From positions 3,732,501-3,796,500 of the forward strand of contig NC_090981.1 in the NCBI RefSeq assembly GCF_040807025.1: a stretch of 64,000 nucleotides of DNA. Reading direction: 5' to 3'. The position numbers were made by a program, and so were the translations under genes. The stretch's first letter is position 1. The number at the start of each line of letters is the position of its first letter. The notes under the pieces were generated by a model that was not told the DNA's origin, did not search any database, and saw only the letters and a list, made by a program, of their open reading frames with translations. Source of the stretch: Struthio camelus (Eukaryota; Chordata; Aves; Struthioniformes; Struthionidae). Below are positions 59,701 to 64,000 of this stretch, in pieces.

Positions 59701-60776
59701 GGCCAGGCAACATCTCTGAGCACTGCCATGGTGTTCAGCAGGCCTCGTGGCTCAGCCTCATACCCTGACATGGTCATAACTCTGGCCTGTGGCATTTTAT
59801 GGCAAAACACATATCTTGTGAGTCTGTATTTAGGCCATAACTTGCAATAGAACTGGGAGGACAATACAACTTTTATTTAACATAATAAGTCTGTGATTAG
59901 TAGTTAATTCTAGTTAATTTTTTCCAGGTACTGTGGTAATGAAATAACATTGTCAGACTTTGCTACCAACTTATAGTTGGAGCCTAGGTGCAAAAACACA
60001 GGAGTATTCCCAGACTGCTGAATGCATATATATATATTTATTTGCTAAGAAGAAGCTAAGTTCTAGTGTCATGGCTAGAATTAGTCTAGCCCATCACCTT
60101 GGGACCACATCAATCAATCCAACATCTCTCTAAAAAGCAGCCTAGAGCAATTGCGATGAATAAATACAGCTCACCTGTGCACACCCATTTATTTCAGTAG
60201 CATCACCCTAAGCTATCCCAGAGTAGAAAAAGATTTAGAGCTTGTGTCCCTTCTTGGGGTTACATCAAGATGATGTAGTTCATTTTAAGTGTACCATCTG
60301 AACAGGCATGCAGCGGCCGCATTCCAACGGCTTTCACTTTACAGTGAGTTAGTGCTTTCACACAAGGAAGGTTTCCTCTGATGCCTGCACTTGTTTATAC
60401 CAGTGCTGGCCTCTGTTCACTGTGGCATTAGCCTGGCAGCACATGGTGGGACATGGGCTAGGAAGCAGTCAAAAACTGCTGTGTACCCCCTCTAGGGATA
60501 ACACATGAAAAACCCCATCATCTCATGATCTGACTCTTTCGAACAGCCAGCACCAGTGAATAGCCAAGAGTTGTCCTGACAGATCACTGTAGAGGTAACT
60601 GTGCTGCAGTCTGCAGCGCTGCTTGTCAGGCATACACATATTACACACACAATGTGTGCATATTTGATGTGATGCTGATTGCTGCAGCCTGGCTGCAAGC
60701 CAGGCACTGTGCTAGTCACTGGCTGTGGCAGTGGTTTTAGTGGCCACAGTCACAGGTTCCTCTGTCTCATCTGCAG
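56789..60776. other. Stretch without a recognisable gene
   Basis: It includes a probable old CR1-like tail at 57395-57520, a 12-bp palindrome ACAGTATACTGT at 58141-58152 and a CA-rich tract at 59218-59250. Open frames are short and unrecognised. Confidence 0.4.
57395..57520 (-). repeat. Probable ancient CR1-like 3' end, reversed
   Basis: GTCACAGAATCAGAAAAGTT, then ATAGCCATTTTAGCTCACCT, then AGTCTTATG follows the reversed CR1 tail layout (hit by 'cacagaatca', then 'gaccatctagtcc'-like text). It is heavily diverged. Confidence 0.4.
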
Positions 60777-60830
60777 CTGCTGGAGAAGGAGAACAAGAAT
60801 GGGGCCAAGAAAGAGAAGAAGCCTGAGTAG
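60777..60830 (+). CDS. Candidate terminal coding exon of an unknown gene
   Basis: The good acceptor TCCTCTGTCTCATCTGCAG is followed by 17 lysine- and glutamate-rich codons (LLEKENKNGAKKEKKPE) and TAG at 60828-60830. A polyadenylation signal AATAAA stands at 60891-60896, 61 bases after the stop. Acceptor, short charged C-terminus, stop and nearby signal together look like a last exon. I found no upstream partner exon and do not recognise the tail, so chance remains quite possible. Confidence 0.2.
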   Translation: MLEKENKNGAKKEKKPE

Positions 60831-60890
60831 CTGCTTCAGTAAGCAAAACACTAAAAATAGCATAATTTAGTGCATTATCGTTCTGGGAAT

Positions 60891-60896
60891 AATAAA
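60891..60896 (+). terminator. Polyadenylation signal AATAAA after the candidate terminal exon
   Basis: A canonical hexamer on the plus strand. Its meaning depends on whether the exon at 60777 is real. Confidence 0.25.
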
Positions 60897-60899
60897 GAG

Positions 60900-63828
60900 G
60901 TATTGACAGGGGAAGCAGTTGGTGCTGCAGACCCAGAGAAACCCATGGCTGCAGAAGAAGATTTGTTCAGCAATAGCAACATATACACAGGAGACCTCCT
61001 GAAGGCATCTAGAGTACCTGGAAATTTGGGGTGTTCCGTGGCTACCTGCAGTCACTAACCAATAGTTTTGACAGCCTGACAAGTGGGACTGTTGTGATGA
61101 AGGTGGGCACAACTCTTTAACGGAGATATTGTCACTGCCTTACACTTAGCAGTCTTCAAGGACTTATTCTTTGAATGCATGGACATTGCATCATGTTTCT
61201 CTGTCTTGTTCTGGGTCTTGCTGTTTTCTCTCAGTGACCACAGTTGATGAAGGCTTTTGCTTGCACAGGGGAATTGTCTAATGGTCACCAAAACAGCTGC
61301 AGGGTTACAGCAGAGCGTGACTTTGGGAGACAGTGATCCCTGATGAGTAATATCACCTTCAAAGTCCAATTCTGTGTTGTCTGCAGCATTGTCTACAGCA
61401 ACAAAGAAAGCTTTGCAGCGAGACAAAGACAGCAATTTTCCAGTCTGAGCACACTAGGAAATGCCACTCCTAAGGGAGAATTGCCAGAGACAGTATCAGG
61501 AATGTCTCACATGTCTGCTTTGAGAAACAGGCTTGTCTTTAGGATATAGGCTTTGACTAACATATGGAGTCATTTGTCCTAGTTTGTGAGGTGTGTTAGC
61601 CAAGGCCCAGGGCCTGCTGGGCCTCTGTTTTTGTTGTACCTGTGCTCTACCTTAACAAGGGTACAGTCGTATTAGAGTACACTTACTGACAAGAAGGTGA
61701 TAAGCATACCTTTACTGTGTGATCTATTTAAGCATTTTGTCCCATTGGCTCAAAGAAATGGTGGTTACTGTATCTGGACTATCTTCTCAAATGCTTTATA
61801 AAACTGTGTATTTTCTTAAAAGAATGGAAGAGGAGCTCTCTCTAGCTGGGTGCATTTGGTTCACTGGGCAAAAACAGAAAGTCTCCACATTTGAACAAAC
61901 AACATCTCTATCTTCATTAAACTGCAATTGCTTAAATGATGCACAAACACTGGAGGCTTGAAATTTAGGACAAGAGACTTCTCAGTTTGGAAACTTTAAC
62001 CTTTTGACTCAAGGTTCCTTGTTGCTTCTTACAGCCCTCTTGAGAGCCTCTTAAATAGTTCAGTATCACCTTCATGTCCACAGGAAGGACAGCAACTCAG
62101 CTTCTATAGGCCACTGTTTTCACTGTAGAAGGAATCAATAGCTGAAGGGTTATGACACTTCAAGATATGTTCCTTGCAGGAGACAATGTCATTTGTACCT
62201 GTCAAAGGAAAATCCTCAACAAAATTCACTGCCTGGCAGCACCAGCCCTTGCACTGATCCTTTGTGGATCAGCAGAAAATTCTTCCCAGCCCCCAAATTT
62301 GCTAAACACTTCCCTAGTGTTCAGCTCCTTCAAGACTGCCTGTATACAACACTGTATTCTGATTTGCCATTTCATTGGAAACAGTGCAGCGTATGCTTGA
62401 TCACCCTGATTCACTACCCAGTCTTAAAGGTATAAAGAAAGGAAGGTTCATTTAGCGAAACAATGTCAATGTACAAGATAAAGTTTCCTAATTAAAGAAA
62501 ATGCAAATGCAATCCTAACTTCTATTTAAGAACAGGAATATTTCCTATGTGCTTCAGTATCCTTTGCCTAGAATCCATCAGCAGGGCCTAAATGTAAGAG
62601 TGGGGAACAGGGTTTATAAGGGCTACATCTGTACCATGGGGTCCAGGAACCCTTCCTGGAGCCTAGATGAGCACCCAGCTGTATGACAATTCTATCAGGA
62701 TGAAATACAGCATGCAGCATCCCCTGCATCCTGCTTTCCACACAAGGGAAACCCAAGCACACAGGCCAAAATGAAATCACAGCACTGCCTAAGGGATCCG
62801 CTGATCTAGATGATCATAGAGTCAGGATCCAGAAGGTAAACCCCAAAGGATGTTTGCTCTTCAGTATAAAAGTAACCTCAGTTACACTGCCTCCTGTGTA
62901 GCATCCTCAGCTCTGAACAACGCCCTTTCCACTGAGACTGTCCACATAATCTCCACATCTAGATGGGATATACTCATCAGATGAGGTATGTATTAGACAT
63001 ACAAGCTCAGTGGAGTGTATGTTCTGGCACATTATCAGCTCCCTAAAGAGATCACACACAATATATTATTAACATAGGTGAGAGAAATCTGTTGCTTTGC
63101 TTGACAATGCCTATGAGAAAAAATTCTTGTCTTCATCCCAGCTGCTATTGGAGTTTCTGTGTCACAGGCTCTTATGGGCAGCTGTTCCTCAGACATGGGG
63201 TTTTCAGCACCTGTTGCTGATGGAACTTCACATTAATCTAAATGCTGTGAGATACCAGAGGAAGAGGTAGAAGAGCAACAAGAAAGCATGCTCTGTTAGC
63301 TCATTTATCCACAAGATTACTTCTGCAGATCCTTGCCAGTTCCCCAATTACAGCAGTTTTCCTTCTTCAGCAACTCCTTAGTTGTACCTCCTTGCCCTGC
63401 TGTCTTTGACTGTCCTCCATAAGCAAATCCTCCAAACCCAAGCCTCTCTCCTTCATTTCATCATGCTCACATAGGTTACCAAATATTTTTTTTTGTAGAT
63501 GCTGTGCAGCATCTAGCAGCAGTGTGCTATGAACACTTTGATGCACTTTGAACATAGATTTTCTCAGGATAAAAAGTAACAAGCATTGTTCATCATTCTG
63601 GTTTTATGATAGCAAAGTTAAACACAAAAAATAGCAATAAAGTAGTTGGCACTTGCAGTAAACTAAGGGAATATGTTGCATATATGCACATCTTTTTATC
63701 AATGCAGTCTGAGTCACTACAAAGTAAATTCCAAAGCACATAAGCCCTCGGGTACAATCAACATTGTCCCACAAAGTTGGGGACACCACACTATAGCAAG
63801 AAAAGATTAAGAGACCACACTGGTTTTT
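60900..63828. other. Stretch without a recognisable gene
   Basis: Several overlapping open frames occur at 60.87-61.55 kb and 62.15-62.44 kb, on both strands, none with a known domain. No repeat here can be named with confidence. Confidence 0.4.
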
Positions 63829-64000
63829 GAATCACAGAACGGTTGAGGTTGGAAGGGACCTCTGGAGATCATCTACTCCAACCTCCCTGCTCAAGCAGGG
63901 TCCTCTAGAGCACATTGCACAGGATCGCATCCAGACGGGTTTTGAATATCTCCAGGGAAGGAGACTCCACTACCTCTCTGGGCAACCTGTTCCAATGCTC
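63829..64000 (-). mobile_element. CR1 LINE 3' end, reversed, cut by the window edge
   Basis: Starting AATCACAGAACGGTTGAGG, this is the reverse complement of the CR1 3' UTR and the last part of ORF2. It contains the hairpin CCCTGCTCAAGCAGGG (63885-63900), the text GACGGGTTTTGAATATCTCC and GCAACCTGTTCCAATGCTC. It parallels 43904-44070 of the full-length element closely, so the two belong to the same or sister subfamilies. The element continues past the window. Confidence 0.9.

Noticed and set aside
1..64000. tRNA, rRNA, CRISPR or bacterial operon features
   Set aside because: None seen. The base composition, CR1, LTRs and splice signals point to a vertebrate nuclear genome.

Overview
The window looks like avian nuclear DNA. 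The strongest evidence is a nearly full-length CR1 LINE at about 39.78-44.08 kb. It ends in the octamer-type 3' terminus (ATTCTGTG repeats) and a 16-base hairpin, both typical of bird CR1. A second CR1 3' end of the same type, in reverse, is cut by the right edge of the window. The rest is mostly AT-rich, intron-like or intergenic DNA with solo LTRs and worn ancient repeats. I see no tRNA, rRNA, CRISPR or bacterial features.

Left part, minus strand (10.6-19.5 kb): four phase-compatible exons can be chained from an ATG at 14539 down to 10602. The last one encodes the conserved pre-membrane motif of the TMC mechanotransduction channel family (EEVEEKKKLIA...RNKPWKM). It is closer to TMC2 than TMC1. 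It follows a long, charge-alternating N-terminal tail, also as in TMC2. The membrane-spanning exons are not in the window. A CpG island at about 18.94-20.09 kb carries a minus-strand splice donor (19479-19484) that suits the non-coding first exon of this gene.

Middle, plus strand (20-26 kb): the same CpG island has a strong plus-strand donor at 20221. Three well-formed exons follow (20659-20690, 23218-23239, from 25838). They keep one open frame from a good-context ATG at 20683 to a stop at 26104. This suggests an unrecognised divergent gene sharing the promoter. I cannot name the product and the model is a hypothesis.

Mobile elements: two solo LTRs of one family (9505-10473 and 56042-56783, both minus) have perfect 5-bp target duplications (GTTAA and GTTAC). 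A third, unrelated solo LTR (45343-45843, plus) has TGTTA...TAACA ends and the duplication ACAGC. The first lies about 130 bp beyond the last TMC exon, in the gene's sense orientation, and has a polyadenylation signal. The CR1 has a zinc-finger/coiled-coil/SGNH-esterase ORF1 with two in-frame TGA stops. Its endonuclease has lost the N-terminal part, there is a frameshift, and the reverse-transcriptase frame is intact for 617 codons.

The remaining tens of kilobases (1-9.5, 26-39.8, 46-56 and 57-63.8 kb) hold ancient CR1/L3-like or other interspersed fragments, short tandem duplications and homopolymers, and no gene I can name. I found no new multi-gene system. The most notable items are the divergent gene model and the LTR family with its repeat-bearing promoter region.
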